A stretch of DNA of 64,000 bases from Klebsiella variicola (GTDB taxonomy: Bacteria > Pseudomonadota > Gammaproteobacteria > Enterobacterales > Enterobacteriaceae). Position 1 is the stretch's first letter. The number at the start of each line of letters is the position of its first letter. A program made the position numbers and the translations under genes. The notes under the pieces are model-generated. The model saw nothing but the letters and a program-made list of their open reading frames with translations, did not search any database and had not been told where the DNA came from. Of this stretch, positions 39,659 to 48,857 are shown piece after piece. The stretch is taken from the NCBI RefSeq assembly GCF_000828055.2, contig NZ_CP010523.2, forward strand, positions 2,542,001-2,606,000. Direction: 5' to 3'.

Positions 39659-41131
39659 TTATTGCGCCAGCAGCTCCTGAGCGGTGCGTTCCACCAGGTT
39701 AAGCAGAACCTTCACGTCATCCAGCGTCACCACCGGGTTCAGCAGGGTCAGCTTCAGGCAGGTGACACCGTTATGCTCGGTCACGCCAACGTTAGCGCGG
39801 CCGGAAGCCAGCAGGGCATCGCCGACGCGCTGGTTGAGCAGCGCGATAGCCGCCGCGTCGCTCTGCGCCATCTGCGCCGGACGGGAACGGAACAGCACGC
39901 TCGCCAGCTGCGGCTGCATCACCAGCTCCAGCGTCGGCTGCGACTTCACGTACTCCGCCACGTTTTTCGCCATCGTGACGCCGTGATCGATGATCGCCGC
40001 ATACTGTTTCTGGCCCAGCGCTTCCAGACCCATCCACAGCTTCAGCGCATCGAAGCGACGGGTGGTCTGCAGCGACTTAGACACCAGGTTCGGTACGCCG
40101 TGTTCTTCATCGAACTCGGAGTTCAGATAGGCCGCCTGATAACGCATCAGCTCGTAATGGCGCGCGTCCTTCAGCAGGAAGGCGCCGCAGCTGATGGTCT
40201 GGAAGAACTGCTTGTGGAAGTCCAGGGTAACGGAATCCACCAGCTCCAGACCGTCAAGGTAGTCACGATACTGCTCAGACAGCAGCAGCGCGCCGCCCCA
40301 GGCTGCGTCAACGTGCAGCCAGATCTGATGTTCCGCGGCGATACCGGCGATGTCGCGCAGCGGGTCGATAGCCCCCGCGTCGGTGGTGCCGGCGGTGGCG
40401 ACGATCGCCATGATCTGCTCGCCGTTAGCCTGCGCTTGCGCAATCTTCGCTTTCAGATCGGACACGTCCATCCGCGCGAATTCGTCGGTTTTCACCAGCG
40501 TGACCGAGCGGTAGCCGAGGCCCATCAGCGCCATGTTCTTCTGCACCGAGAAGTGGGCGTTTTCCGAGCACAATACTTTGTACTTGCGGATATCCCCCGG
40601 CAGCCCATCCTGCTGGATGGAGTGCCCCTGACGGGCGAAGAAGGCGTCGCGCGCCAGCATCAGGCCCATCAGGTTGCTCTGGGTGCCGCCGCTGGTGAAG
40701 ACGCCGGCGTCGCCAGCCGGATAACCGACCCGGGCGCGCAGCCATTCGATCAGCTTCATCTCAATGATGGTTGCTGACGGGCTCTGGTCCCAGGAGTCCA
40801 TGCTCTGGTTGGTGGCGTTGATCAACACTTCCGCCGCCTGGCTAATTACCAGGCTCGGGCAGTGCAGGTGCGCCACGCACTGCGGGTGATGCACCGACAG
40901 GCTGTCTTTCAGGAAGTACTCGATCGCACGATCAATCGCCGCCTGGTTACCCAAACCCTGTTCGTTAAATTCAAGGGAGATACGCTCACGCAGCTCGTCA
41001 ACGCTTTTCCCCTGATACATCTCAGGTTGCTTCAGCCACTGCACAACGGCCTGGCTGGTCTGCTCGATAACCTGCTGATAGGCTTCAACGCTCTGCGCTG
41101 AACCAGCAAGAATCGGATTCAATGTGGACAT
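39659..41131 (-). CDS. ddc: L-2,4-diaminobutyrate decarboxylase
   Basis: 490 residues of the group II PLP-dependent decarboxylases. Lys307 in TLDFHKQFF holds PLP; HVDAAWGG (273-280) is the cofactor-binding Asp motif and GVFTSGGTQSN the phosphate loop. It converts 2,4-diaminobutyrate to 1,3-diaminopropane. The match to Acinetobacter/Enterobacter Ddc is strong. The ATG at 41131 follows 6 codons after an in-frame GTG at 41149 that abuts the dat stop (TGAGTG); either could be used. Operon with dat. Confidence 0.92.
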   Translation of the reverse strand: MSTLNPILAGSAQSVEAYQQVIEQTSQAVVQWLKQPEMYQGKSVDELRERISLEFNEQGLGNQAAIDRAIEYFLKDSLSVHHPQCVAHLHCPSLVISQAAEVLINATNQSMDSWDQSPSATIIEMKLIEWLRARVGYPAGDAGVFTSGGTQSNLMGLMLARDAFFARQGHSIQQDGLPGDIRKYKVLCSENAHFSVQKNMALMGLGYRSVTLVKTDEFARMDVSDLKAKIAQAQANGEQIMAIVATAGTTDAGAIDPLRDIAGIAAEHQIWLHVDAAWGGALLLSEQYRDYLDGLELVDSVTLDFHKQFFQTISCGAFLLKDARHYELMRYQAAYLNSEFDEEHGVPNLVSKSLQTTRRFDALKLWMGLEALGQKQYAAIIDHGVTMAKNVAEYVKSQPTLELVMQPQLASVLFRSRPAQMAQSDAAAIALLNQRVGDALLASGRANVGVTEHNGVTCLKLTLLNPVVTLDDVKVLLNLVERTAQELLAQ

Positions 41132-41149
41132 GGTGGTCACTGACTCCAC

Positions 41150-42535
41150 TCAGACCGGCTTTACGCCGGCGGCCAGCAGGGCCTGTTCGAATTTGTCGAG
41201 GAACACATCCAGTTCCGCGTTGCTGATCAGCAGGGACGGCAGCAGACGCAGCACGCAGCCGTGACGACCACCGCGCTCCAGAATCAGGCCCGCTTCAAAG
41301 CATTTCTTCTGCAGCAGGGCAGAGAGTTCGCCGTCAGCCGGGTAGCAGCCCATGTGATCCTGAGCTTCGTTCGGCTTGACGATTTCGATACCGATCATCA
41401 GACCAAGACCGCGTACGTGGCCAATGACCGGGTAGCGCTTCTGCAGCTCGGCCAGTTTGCCTTTCAGCCACTCGCCCTGGGCAGCGACTTTGTCGGCAAT
41501 CTTGTTGTCGCGCAGGTGACGCAGGGTGGTCAGACCGGTAGCCATCGCCAGCTGGTTGCCGCGGAAGGTGCCGGTGTGGTGACCCGGTTCCCAGGCGTCG
41601 AACTGTTTTTTAATGCCCAGCACCGCCAGCGGCAGACCGCCACCGACCGCTTTCGACATCACGATGATGTCCGGCTGGATACCGGCGTGCTCGAAGGCGA
41701 AGAATTTACCGGTACGGGCAAAGCCAGCCTGCACTTCATCGACGATCAGCAGAATGCCATGCTCTTCGGTCACTTTGCGGATGCGCTGCAGCCACTCGAC
41801 CGGCGCCGGGTTCACGCCGCCTTCACCCTGCACAGCTTCGAGGATCACCGCCGCCGGTTTACGGACGCCGCTCTCCACGTCGTTGATCAGGTTTTCGAAG
41901 TAGTAGGTCAGGGCTTTCACGCCGGCTTCGCCGCCGATGCCCAGCGGGCAACGATACAGGTGCGGGTAAGGCATGAACTGGACTTCCGGCATCATGCCGT
42001 TAACCGCCGCTTTCGGCGACAGGTTGCCAGTGACGGACAGCGCGCCATGGGTCATCCCGTGATAGCCGCCGGAGAAGCTGATCACCGCCGTACGGCCAGT
42101 ATATTTTTTCGCCAGTTTCAGCGCGGCTTCCACGGCGTCAGCGCCGGAAGGACCGGTGAACTGCAGGCAATACTCTTTCCCATCGCCCGGCAGGCAAGAG
42201 AGCAGGTATTCGGAGAAACGATCTTTTAACGGGGTAGTCAGATCGAGGGTATGTAACGGCAAGCCGCTGGTAATGACACTTTGGATGCTCTGCAATACAT
42301 CAGGGTGGTTGTGGCCCAGAGCGAGAGTACCGGCGCCCGCGAGGCAGTCCAGGTACTGTTTGTTATCCGCATCCGTCAGCCACACGCCTTCAGCTTTAGT
42401 GATAGCCAGCGGTAACTTACGCGGGTAACTCCTGACATTCGATTCGAATTCGGCCTGACGGGCCAAAAAGGTTTCGTTGTTTGCGTCTAATAAATCGGCA
42501 CGTAAAGTATCAATACGGACTTTATCCGTCATCAT
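41150..42535 (-). CDS. dat: L-2,4-diaminobutyrate:2-ketoglutarate 4-aminotransferase
   Basis: 461 residues, class III aminotransferase. Lys295 (MSKAVGGG) binds [18 protein letters not shown] (127-141), [16 protein letters not shown] and [21 protein letters not shown] are the cofactor and fold motifs. It makes 2,4-diaminobutyrate from aspartate semialdehyde and glutamate, the first step to diaminopropane. GGGAG before 42535 sets the start; the ORF extends to 42604. No siderophore genes accompany it. Confidence 0.93.
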   Translation of the reverse strand: MMTDKVRIDTLRADLLDANNETFLARQAEFESNVRSYPRKLPLAITKAEGVWLTDADNKQYLDCLAGAGTLALGHNHPDVLQSIQSVITSGLPLHTLDLTTPLKDRFSEYLLSCLPGDGKEYCLQFTGPSGADAVEAALKLAKKYTGRTAVISFSGGYHGMTHGALSVTGNLSPKAAVNGMMPEVQFMPYPHLYRCPLGIGGEAGVKALTYYFENLINDVESGVRKPAAVILEAVQGEGGVNPAPVEWLQRIRKVTEEHGILLIVDEVQAGFARTGKFFAFEHAGIQPDIIVMSKAVGGGLPLAVLGIKKQFDAWEPGHHTGTFRGNQLAMATGLTTLRHLRDNKIADKVAAQGEWLKGKLAELQKRYPVIGHVRGLGLMIGIEIVKPNEAQDHMGCYPADGELSALLQKKCFEAGLILERGGRHGCVLRLLPSLLISNAELDVFLDKFEQALLAAGVKPV

Positions 42536-42801
42536 ATCACTCCCACAACCAGCATTGCGGTTGAACGCTGGTTGAATAATTGGTCTAAGGAATTGAATTG
42601 GCATTCATAAAGCGCGCACAATATATGGCTTTTTAAATCCGCATTCAACGTTTTATTGATTGCGTTATTTTGACGTTATTCTTACCGGGGCAATAATTAA
42701 CGTAACCTGCTGAATTATAATAGAACAACTGCGTGTCACGATAACCCTTTAAAGTGTAATTATTAGTGAGAAAGTCTCTATATTTTTATTGCCGCTGCGT
42801 T

Positions 42802-42830
42802 AAAACGCTGACGGAATGCCTTCCGTCAGC
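42802..42830 (-). terminator. rho-independent terminator of the thi operon
   Basis: Perfect 10-bp stem GCTGACGGAA (42807-42816) / TTCCGTCAGC (42821-42830), 4-nt loop, followed on the minus strand by GTTTTAA. It begins 12 bp after the thiY stop and insulates dat from the thi operon. Confidence 0.88.
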
Positions 42831-42841
42831 GATAGCAAGTC

Positions 42842-43777
42842 TCAATGCAGTTCCACCGCATAATTTGTTAAAGGTGTGACTTTTTTCACCAACTTATTGT
42901 TATATAAAAACTGTTCATAAGCTTCGTAGCGCGGTTTATCCAGCGCCGCCGGATCGGTGGCGAACAGCGGCACGGTTTGCAGCCACGCCTGGTGGTTGAG
43001 TTCGGTTTTCAGCTCCGGGTGGGCGGCGGCAAACGCCTCCCAGCTCTCCTGCGGATGGGCGCGCAGATAGCTCACTCCGGCCTGCAGGGCGGTGAGGAAT
43101 TTACGGATCTTGGCCTCATGAATCGCGTCGCGATGGGCGACAATCACCAGCTCGTCATAGGCCGGCACGCCGTAATCTTCGACGTTCATCACTACCGGCG
43201 TTTTGCCCTGCAGCTTCAGCTCCTGTGCTTCTATATTACGGTAGCCGCCGATGACCGCGTCCACCTGGCCCGCCAGCAGGGCGCTGGTCAGTTGGAAATT
43301 GACGTTAACCAGTTTGATACTGGCCGGATCGATACCCGCGTGTTGCGCCATGGTCGACAGGGTGGCCTGCTCAATGCCGCTGACCGAATAGCCCACCTTC
43401 TTACCTTGCAGATCTGCCGGAGTTTTGATCTGCTTATTGAGAGCGATCACCGTGTTCAGCGGCGAGTTAATCAGGGTCCCAACGCGCACCAGCGGTAACC
43501 CTTCGTCAGCGAAGAAGTGCACCTGCGGCTGGTAGGTGATGGCCAGATCCGCCTGACGGGCGGCCACCATGCGGGGAGGCAGCGCGGGATCGGAGGGAGG
43601 GACAATCTTGACGTCCAGCCCCTGAGCCTTAAAGGCGCCGATCTGCTCGGCCACCATAATCGGCGCATGGTCGGGGTTAATGTACCAGTCCAGCACCAGC
43701 GTCAGCGGTTCATTGGCCAGCGCGTGGCCGCTGACCAGGGCCGTCAGGGTTGCCCCGGCGAAAAGCGACTTTTTCAT
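42842..43777 (-). CDS. thiY: ThiY-like pyrimidine-precursor binding protein
   Basis: 311 residues. Signal peptide 1-21 (ends HALA) then an NMT1/THI5-like solute-binding domain: LTLVLDWYINPDHAPIMVAEQ, ADLAITYQPQVHFFADEG, VGYSVSGIEQATLSTM. Relatives bind formyl-aminopyrimidine or hydroxymethylpyrimidine for thiamine salvage. It is the last gene of tenA-thiZ-thiX-thiY under a TPP riboswitch, which supports that substrate class over sulfonate or taurine. Periplasmic. Confidence 0.85.
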   Translation of the reverse strand: MKKSLFAGATLTALVSGHALANEPLTLVLDWYINPDHAPIMVAEQIGAFKAQGLDVKIVPPSDPALPPRMVAARQADLAITYQPQVHFFADEGLPLVRVGTLINSPLNTVIALNKQIKTPADLQGKKVGYSVSGIEQATLSTMAQHAGIDPASIKLVNVNFQLTSALLAGQVDAVIGGYRNIEAQELKLQGKTPVVMNVEDYGVPAYDELVIVAHRDAIHEAKIRKFLTALQAGVSYLRAHPQESWEAFAAAHPELKTELNHQAWLQTVPLFATDPAALDKPRYEAYEQFLYNNKLVKKVTPLTNYAVELH

Positions 43778-43801
43778 CTGTTTTCCTTTATTACTTCATC
43801 T

Positions 43802-44542
43802 TTATTCCGGTGACCAGTCGATCAGCCGGTGTAGCAGGGTATCTACCGCCAGCCACAGCAGGAGGGTCAGTAGCACTAAAATAAACAGCGCGGCGAAGCA
43901 GATATCGGTTTGCAGCCGCGCATTGGCATTGAGCATGACGTAGCCCAGCCCCTCAGCGGAGCCGACCCATTCGCCGATAATCGCGCCGATGGGCGCCACC
44001 GCCGCCGCCATCCGCAGGCCCGAGCCCAGCGCAGGCAGGGCAGCCATCAGGCGGACATGCCGCAGCTGAGCGCCGAAGGAGGCGTTCATGCTGCGCGCCA
44101 GATCGAGATATTCCTGGTTGACCCGTCGCAAGCCATCAAAGAAGGCGGAAGTCACCGGAAAGAAAATCACCAGCACGGCCATCGCCACTTTGGCGCTCAT
44201 GCCAAAGCCCAGCCACAGCACCAGCAGCGGGGCGAGGGCAAAGACCGGGATCGCCTGACTGGTGAGGACCAGCGGCATCAGCCAGCGCTGCAGGCGCGGA
44301 GAGAGGATCATACCCAGCGCCAGGGTGACGCCGAGCGTCACGCCCAGCGCCAGGCCGCTCAGGATCTCACTGAGCGTGATAAGCGTGTGCCAGCCGAGAT
44401 AGGCGCGATTAACCCACAGCGCCTCGGCGACCGCCATCGGGGAGGGTAAAAGAAAGTGAGGAATGCCGCTGCGGCTGGCCAGACCCCAGAGGATCATCAA
44501 CCCGCAGAACACCATGCTGCCCCGCCAGAGACGTCCGGTCAT
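43802..44542 (-). CDS. thiX: ThiX-like ABC permease
   Basis: 246 residues with about six membrane spans and the binding-protein-dependent permease loop (AALPALGSGLRMAAAVAPIGAIIGEWVGSAEGLG). It forms the membrane channel for the ThiY-delivered precursor. The ATG overlaps the thiZ stop by 4 bp, and thiY follows at 24 bp. Confidence 0.87.
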   Translation of the reverse strand: MTGRLWRGSMVFCGLMILWGLASRSGIPHFLLPSPMAVAEALWVNRAYLGWHTLITLSEILSGLALGVTLGVTLALGMILSPRLQRWLMPLVLTSQAIPVFALAPLLVLWLGFGMSAKVAMAVLVIFFPVTSAFFDGLRRVNQEYLDLARSMNASFGAQLRHVRLMAALPALGSGLRMAAAVAPIGAIIGEWVGSAEGLGYVMLNANARLQTDICFAALFILVLLTLLLWLAVDTLLHRLIDWSPE

Positions 44543-45267
44543 GGATGAGCCCTCATCAGTTGCTGCAGCAGGGCGGCCTGGCTGTTCAAGAGATCGGGCG
44601 CGTCCGGCGCGCGCGGAGGTGTGCCGGCAAGGTGATGGCTGTCATCGATGTCGCCGTCGGGCGCCGAGAGGACCAGCAGGCGGTGGCTCAGCCGGCAGGC
44701 CTCCTGCGGATCGTGGGTGATCAGCACCACCGTGCGACCAGCCAGCAGGGTGGCGGCCAGAGTTTGAATGCGCGTGCGGGTGAGGGTATCCAGCGCCGAG
44801 AAAGGCTCATCCATCAGCACGATGGGGCGGTCCTCATACAGGGTGCGGGCCAGCGCGGCGCGCTGACGCATGCCGCCGGAGAGGGTTGCCGGCCGGGCGT
44901 CGGCGCAGGACGAGAGCTCAACCTGATCAAGCAGGGCGGCGACCCGGGCACGATCGACTTTTTCACCGCGCAGCCGCGCGCCGAGGGCGACGTTGTCCCG
45001 GACGCTCAGCCAGGGGTAGAGCAGATCTTTCTGCCCCATCCACGCCAGACGGCCCTGAATAGGCTGCCCATCGCTGGCGACCACTTCTCCCCGGGTGGCG
45101 GGCGCCAGACCGGCCATCACCCGCAGCAGGCTGGTTTTGCCGGCCCCGCTGGCGCCGAGGAGCGACACCCACTGCCCGCCGGGGACCGTAAACGACAGGT
45201 TGTCGAACAACCGACGGTCGCCGAAATGCAGGCTCAGGCCACGGACCTCGATACCCGGCGCAGTCAC
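44539..45267 (-). CDS. thiZ: ThiZ-like ABC transporter ATPase
   Basis: 242 residues. Walker A is GASGAGKTS, the ABC signature LSGGMRQRAALAR and Walker B IVLMDEPFSALD; HDPQEA is the switch His. It energises the ThiXY importer on the cytosolic side. It overlaps tenA by 4 bp and thiX by 4 bp. Confidence 0.9.
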   Translation of the reverse strand: MTAPGIEVRGLSLHFGDRRLFDNLSFTVPGGQWVSLLGASGAGKTSLLRVMAGLAPATRGEVVASDGQPIQGRLAWMGQKDLLYPWLSVRDNVALGARLRGEKVDRARVAALLDQVELSSCADARPATLSGGMRQRAALARTLYEDRPIVLMDEPFSALDTLTRTRIQTLAATLLAGRTVVLITHDPQEACRLSHRLLVLSAPDGDIDDSHHLAGTPPRAPDAPDLLNSQAALLQQLMRAHP

Positions 45268-45959
45268 GCCCGGGTCTCCGCTGTCGCGTTGAGGCCCATC
45301 TGCCAGAACTGCGCCTCAAGGCGGGTGCCGGTGGTGAAAATCTCGCTCAGCTCAGTGATCCGGGCCTCGCTCCCGCGCTGCTGCCATACCGTTTCCAGCA
45401 GCGCCAGCGCGGCATTGACGCCGTGCAGATAGCCTTCATCGCCATAGTTGCGGATCCACGAGGCGTAGGGGTTATCGTCCAGTCGGGTGGCGGGATGCTG
45501 CAGCAGGCCGAGACCGATTTCCGCATAACCGGCCACGCAGGGCATCAGCGCGACCAGTAGATCCAGCGCGTCACCCGAGTGGCCAATATCCAGCACGTAG
45601 CGGGTATAGTTAATGGTTTCCGGCGCTTCAGGCTGGGTAGCCATCTCCTGCTCGCTAATGCCCCACTGAGCGCAGTAACCGACGTGCAGCGGCAGTTCGT
45701 TGAGGATGGCGTTCATTGAGGCGGCCGCGGCCCGCATCTCCGGCAGCGTGCGCAGTTTACTCACCAGCAGCGCATAGCTGCGGGCAAAGTGGATCAGAAA
45801 CAGATAATCCTGGGTCAGGTAGCGACGAAATGCGCTTTCCGCCAGGGTGCCCTCGGCAAGCTGCTGGACGAAAGGATGCGCCACATAGTGCTGCCAGTCA
45901 GCGGCGGCCAGCTGGCGTAAACGGCCATAAAGACCATGGCTAAACGCGGGAATTATCAC
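45264..45959 (-). CDS. tenA: TenA thiaminase II / aminopyrimidine aminohydrolase
   Basis: 231 residues, all-helical. Cys141 in MPCVAGYAEIG is the catalytic cysteine and Glu147 its neighbour; FLIHFARSYAL and LHVGYCAQWGI line the pocket. TenA hydrolyses aminomethyl-pyrimidine thiamine-breakdown products to HMP. It starts with GTG after a strong GGAGG (45964-45968) which the leader can sequester. First gene of the operon. Confidence 0.92.
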   Translation of the reverse strand: MIIPAFSHGLYGRLRQLAAADWQHYVAHPFVQQLAEGTLAESAFRRYLTQDYLFLIHFARSYALLVSKLRTLPEMRAAAASMNAILNELPLHVGYCAQWGISEQEMATQPEAPETINYTRYVLDIGHSGDALDLLVALMPCVAGYAEIGLGLLQHPATRLDDNPYASWIRNYGDEGYLHGVNAALALLETVWQQRGSEARITELSEIFTTGTRLEAQFWQMGLNATAETRA

Positions 45960-45961
45960 AG

Positions 45962-45986
45962 GACCTCCAGATATTCAGGGGAGATC
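45962..45986 (-). promoter_or_regulatory. candidate hairpin hiding the tenA ribosome-binding site
   Basis: On the minus strand GATCTCC (45986-45980) can pair with GGAGGTC (45968-45962), seven pairs with one G-U, loop of 11 nt. The second arm contains the tenA Shine-Dalgarno, so it fits a translation-controlling expression platform for the upstream riboswitch. Confidence 0.6.
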
Positions 45987-46039
45987 CGGGCGTGCAGGGG
46001 TGTGAACAGGCAATGGCGGTAATGCAGGCAAAATTGCCG

Positions 46040-46126
46040 ACCCGTCCCTTCGCTGGCATGACCCAGATCAGGTTCAAAGGGTTCGGCTTGCGCCATCTCA
46101 GCCCTCACGGGACACCCCTCGGTAGC
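46040..46126 (-). ncRNA. TPP riboswitch (THI element)
   Basis: The minus strand carries both invariant THI-box segments: CTGAGAT (46101-46095) and ACCTGATCTGGGTCATGCCAGCG (46073-46051, described here by its ends ACCTGAT and GCCAGCG), flanked by GAGGGGTG and GGGACGGG stems. TPP binding shuts off the downstream genes. It precedes tenA by about 80 nt. Confidence 0.95.
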
Positions 46127-46348
46127 GCTATGTTATACGATATTCACCTTTTGAATACAATCACCGCGCTGCCCTGTATCGCGATGGCATTTTTCTGTGA
46201 TAGCCAGCACTTTTTCGTTTAAAAATACCCGAAAAACAGGCGACTGCGCGTTGGTGAGCATTATTCTCATACGTTATATTTTCATTACCCCGTCGCGTTA
46301 ATACTGTTCGTGAGGCGTGTCGTGCGTCCCCAAAGCCCCGGAGTAAGC

Positions 46349-46685
46349 ATGAAATTCCTGTTGTCCGCACTGGCGGTCGCGGGCCATTAATCAGTCATTC
46401 ATCCACCATGATAACCCTTTGATGTCCCTATTTCGCGCTACCGCTATCAGGGCGACGACGTGGTCACGGCGCAAACCTCCCTGGGCCTTCACCCCGCGCT
46501 GGATCCTGCAGGGATTCGTTGGCGCGGGGTGCGCGGCGCGCACGCCAGCGGAACAGTCAGAGGTGGCATGGGGGGCCGGTTTTCGTTACCTGATTGCACG
46601 GCAGTACGGTTTGCGTACCGGGATTGACGTGGCGTTCAGTGAGCATGAGCAGGCGGTCTATTGCAATGTCGGTTCGGGTTTATAA
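46349..46685 (+). pseudogene. decayed outer-membrane beta-barrel gene
   Basis: CCGGAG 6 nt before an ATG at 46349 begins MKFLLSALAVAGH, a signal-peptide start, which ends in TAA (46388-46390). The same frame has a further TGA-TAA near 46409, then RYRYQGDDVVTAQTSLG to about 46483. The homologous reading continues in another frame as FTPRWILQGFVGAG...AWGAGFRYLIARQYGLRTGIDVAF to 46685. That is the C-terminal strand pattern of BamA/surface-antigen barrels. Three stops and a frameshift show decay. The next gene starts within 20 bp. Confidence 0.7.
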
Positions 46686-46703
46686 CTACACATGAGAATA
46701 ACA

Positions 46704-47648
46704 ATGAGAGCATCCGGAACGGTGTTAACGCTGCTGTTGGCGGCCTGTGGCGCGTCGGCCGCGGAGCAGAGCGAGAGCGACAGCTATTTTCCGATATGGG
46801 GAGATGAGGCACGCGCCCGGGGGTATTCGATCCCGTTACCCTACGGCGTCAACCTGAGCTATATGAATATCCGTCAGGATATCATGGTCGACAGTATTAC
46901 CTTTTCCGGGCTTAAGCTGGGCAACCATCCCATTCCCAGCGATATGTTCGCCATCGATGCCGGGCACACCCGCGAGAAGAGCAAAACCGAAAACCTGCGC
47001 CTCGATATGTGGGTCTTTCCGTTTCTCAACGTTTACGGGCTGGTGGGGCATACCCGCGGGGCGTCTGTCTCCCAGGTCTCCGTGGATTCGGATCCTTCGC
47101 AGTTTCGCGGTCTGGATCGGGTGATCGCCGGCGCGGTTCACCAGCTTTATCAGAGCGGAAAACTGCAGAATATTGATTTTACGCTTGATTTCAAAGGAAC
47201 CACCTGGGGAACCGGCTTTACGCTCGCCGGGGGATACGGCAACTGGTTCGGGTTAGTAGACACTAACTACACCCGTACCGATTTCGATATTCTCGACGGC
47301 AGCATCTCGGCGGTCACCGTCTCGCCGCGCGTCGGCTACCGCTTCAGTTTTCACGGGATCGACGGGCCGTCCCACCTCAGCCTGTGGGTCGGGAGCATGT
47401 ATCAGGACGTGCAGCAGGAGTTTAAAGGCGATCTGGCCGACCTGCATATGCCGCCAGAGCTTCAGCCCCTGATTGCCGCAGTCAATAAAGACGGCGAGGG
47501 GAAATTCGACGTCAAGCAGAAGCTAACCTCACCCTGGAATATGCTGATTGGCGCCCAGTATGAAGTCACCAAAAACTTTAACGTGCTGACTGAATTTGGT
47601 TTTAACGAGCGCAATAGCTTCTTTGTCTCCGGTGAATACCGTTTTTAA
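46704..47648 (+). CDS. predicted outer-membrane beta-barrel protein
   Basis: 314 residues. A signal peptide (1-19, ends ASA) is followed by amphipathic strands and a terminal Phe (VSGEYRF), the BAM recognition signal. Repeated GG-aromatic strands (GTGFTLAGGYGNWFGLVDTNYTR is one such stretch, cited by its ends) support a barrel. I do not recognise a named family. The ATG at 46704 is preferred; 46692 is possible. It follows a decayed barrel gene and precedes a DUF4056 gene, a set seen together in enterics as far as I recall. Confidence 0.72.
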   Translation: MRASGTVLTLLLAACGASAAEQSESDSYFPIWGDEARARGYSIPLPYGVNLSYMNIRQDIMVDSITFSGLKLGNHPIPSDMFAIDAGHTREKSKTENLRLDMWVFPFLNVYGLVGHTRGASVSQVSVDSDPSQFRGLDRVIAGAVHQLYQSGKLQNIDFTLDFKGTTWGTGFTLAGGYGNWFGLVDTNYTRTDFDILDGSISAVTVSPRVGYRFSFHGIDGPSHLSLWVGSMYQDVQQEFKGDLADLHMPPELQPLIAAVNKDGEGKFDVKQKLTSPWNMLIGAQYEVTKNFNVLTEFGFNERNSFFVSGEYRF

Positions 47649-47713
47649 CTAAAACTGCTGGCGTCATCTGCCGGTAAGATGCGCGCTCTTTTGTTGTTGT
47701 GGAGAGGCTGTTG

Positions 47714-48820
47714 ATGCGTAAAGCCTTATGGCTGCTGTTTGCACTGTCGCTGCCGGCGCTGGCGCAGGATCCGGTGCTGCCCGCTGTGACGGCGATCCAT
47801 CCGGTGCCCACCCTGGGTGAGCTGCCGCCGCCGGAGTCGCTGCGACCGTGCTGCGCTTTTGGTTACGACCTGCACGTGCGCGCGGTGGGCATCCCGATCC
47901 CGGTATACCAGATTGGCAATGTGCTGACCCTGGATACGCTGGGCAAGCACCATTACAACGATAGCGCGTTCGGGGCGGTGAAAAACCTGCTGGGGCTCAG
48001 CGAGGAGCAGAACGGGCTCATCTATACCCGTCGCGGCGGGTTTATTGATATCGCCCATGTGCGCGATACGGCGGACTACACCTTCTATCTGTTCAATCGT
48101 ATTGCGCCGACGCTGGGCCAGGCGGGGCGGATCTTCTACAGTGAAGAGCTGGGCGTACGCCGCGTTCAGCTGAATGCCTTTACGCCGCCGGCGGGCGTCA
48201 GGCAGCGCTATCAGTTGGCCGCCTGGCTGGCGGGTCATCTGGCCTTCGAAATTGCCCAATGGCATGAGATTGCCCAGTGGTATGGCTTCCAGTCGGTCCC
48301 CGGGTTTTCTGAGGAGGTCTCCGCTTTTTCGCCGGAGGATCTCTACTCCAATTTACTCGGCGCCAGGCTGGCGATTAACGTGATCCTCAGCGGCCACGGT
48401 GGTTCGCTGGAAGACTATAACCAGGCCATGGATACGGCGCTGAAACAGGCGATGACCCGACTGATGGTGGCGACGAGAGGGGAGACGGAAGCGATGTTTC
48501 AGCGGATCGACGGCGACTGGTGGAACAGTCACCGGCGGGTGCCGGATAAGTTTCTGGTGCTGAAGCGTAACTACGATCTGCAGGAAAATCGGCTGCCGAC
48601 GCCGGTCCCTTTCGAAACCCTGCCGCCGTATCGCCTGACCATGCCGGAGCAGGTTGGGGGGTTCCGCTTACGCGACCTCGGCGAACTGCAGATCTACCCA
48701 GGGCATGATATGCAGGCGCTGCCGGTTCCCGCGCAATACTATGGCGCCGGCGCGTTCCAGGCGCTGGCGGATAGCGCACGTAAGGCGGATAAGACCCAGC
48801 TGTCACGAATTGAAAAATAG
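47714..48820 (+). CDS. DUF4056 domain-containing exported protein
   Basis: 368 residues. Signal peptide 1-17 (ALPALAQ), then DUF4056: CCAFGYDLHVRAVGIPIPVYQIGN, FIDIAHVRDTADYTFYLF, HEIAQWYGFQ and SPEDLYSNLLGARLA, each given in part. The His-Glu pairs (HLAFEIAQWHEIAQW) look like a metal-binding site. GGAGAGG before the ATG at 47714 fixes the start. Function unknown; the protein may process lipid or cell-wall material given its barrel neighbour (inference). Confidence 0.75.
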   Translation: MRKALWLLFALSLPALAQDPVLPAVTAIHPVPTLGELPPPESLRPCCAFGYDLHVRAVGIPIPVYQIGNVLTLDTLGKHHYNDSAFGAVKNLLGLSEEQNGLIYTRRGGFIDIAHVRDTADYTFYLFNRIAPTLGQAGRIFYSEELGVRRVQLNAFTPPAGVRQRYQLAAWLAGHLAFEIAQWHEIAQWYGFQSVPGFSEEVSAFSPEDLYSNLLGARLAINVILSGHGGSLEDYNQAMDTALKQAMTRLMVATRGETEAMFQRIDGDWWNSHRRVPDKFLVLKRNYDLQENRLPTPVPFETLPPYRLTMPEQVGGFRLRDLGELQIYPGHDMQALPVPAQYYGAGAFQALADSARKADKTQLSRIEK

Positions 48821-48827
48821 CCGTAAA

Positions 48828-48851
48828 GGCTCAGGGCGAGCGCCCTGAGCC
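48828..48851. terminator. bidirectional hairpin between convergent genes
   Basis: GGCTCAGGGCG (48828-48838) and CGCCCTGAGCC (48841-48851) form a perfect 11-bp inverted repeat with a 2-nt centre between the DUF4056 and oxidoreductase stops. No T-run. Confidence 0.6.
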
Positions 48852-48857
48852 AGTGAG

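Noticed and set aside
46161-46370. 69-residue minus-strand ORF upstream of the barrel pseudogene
   Set aside because: No ribosome-binding site, no family, and it overlaps the start of the decayed gene.
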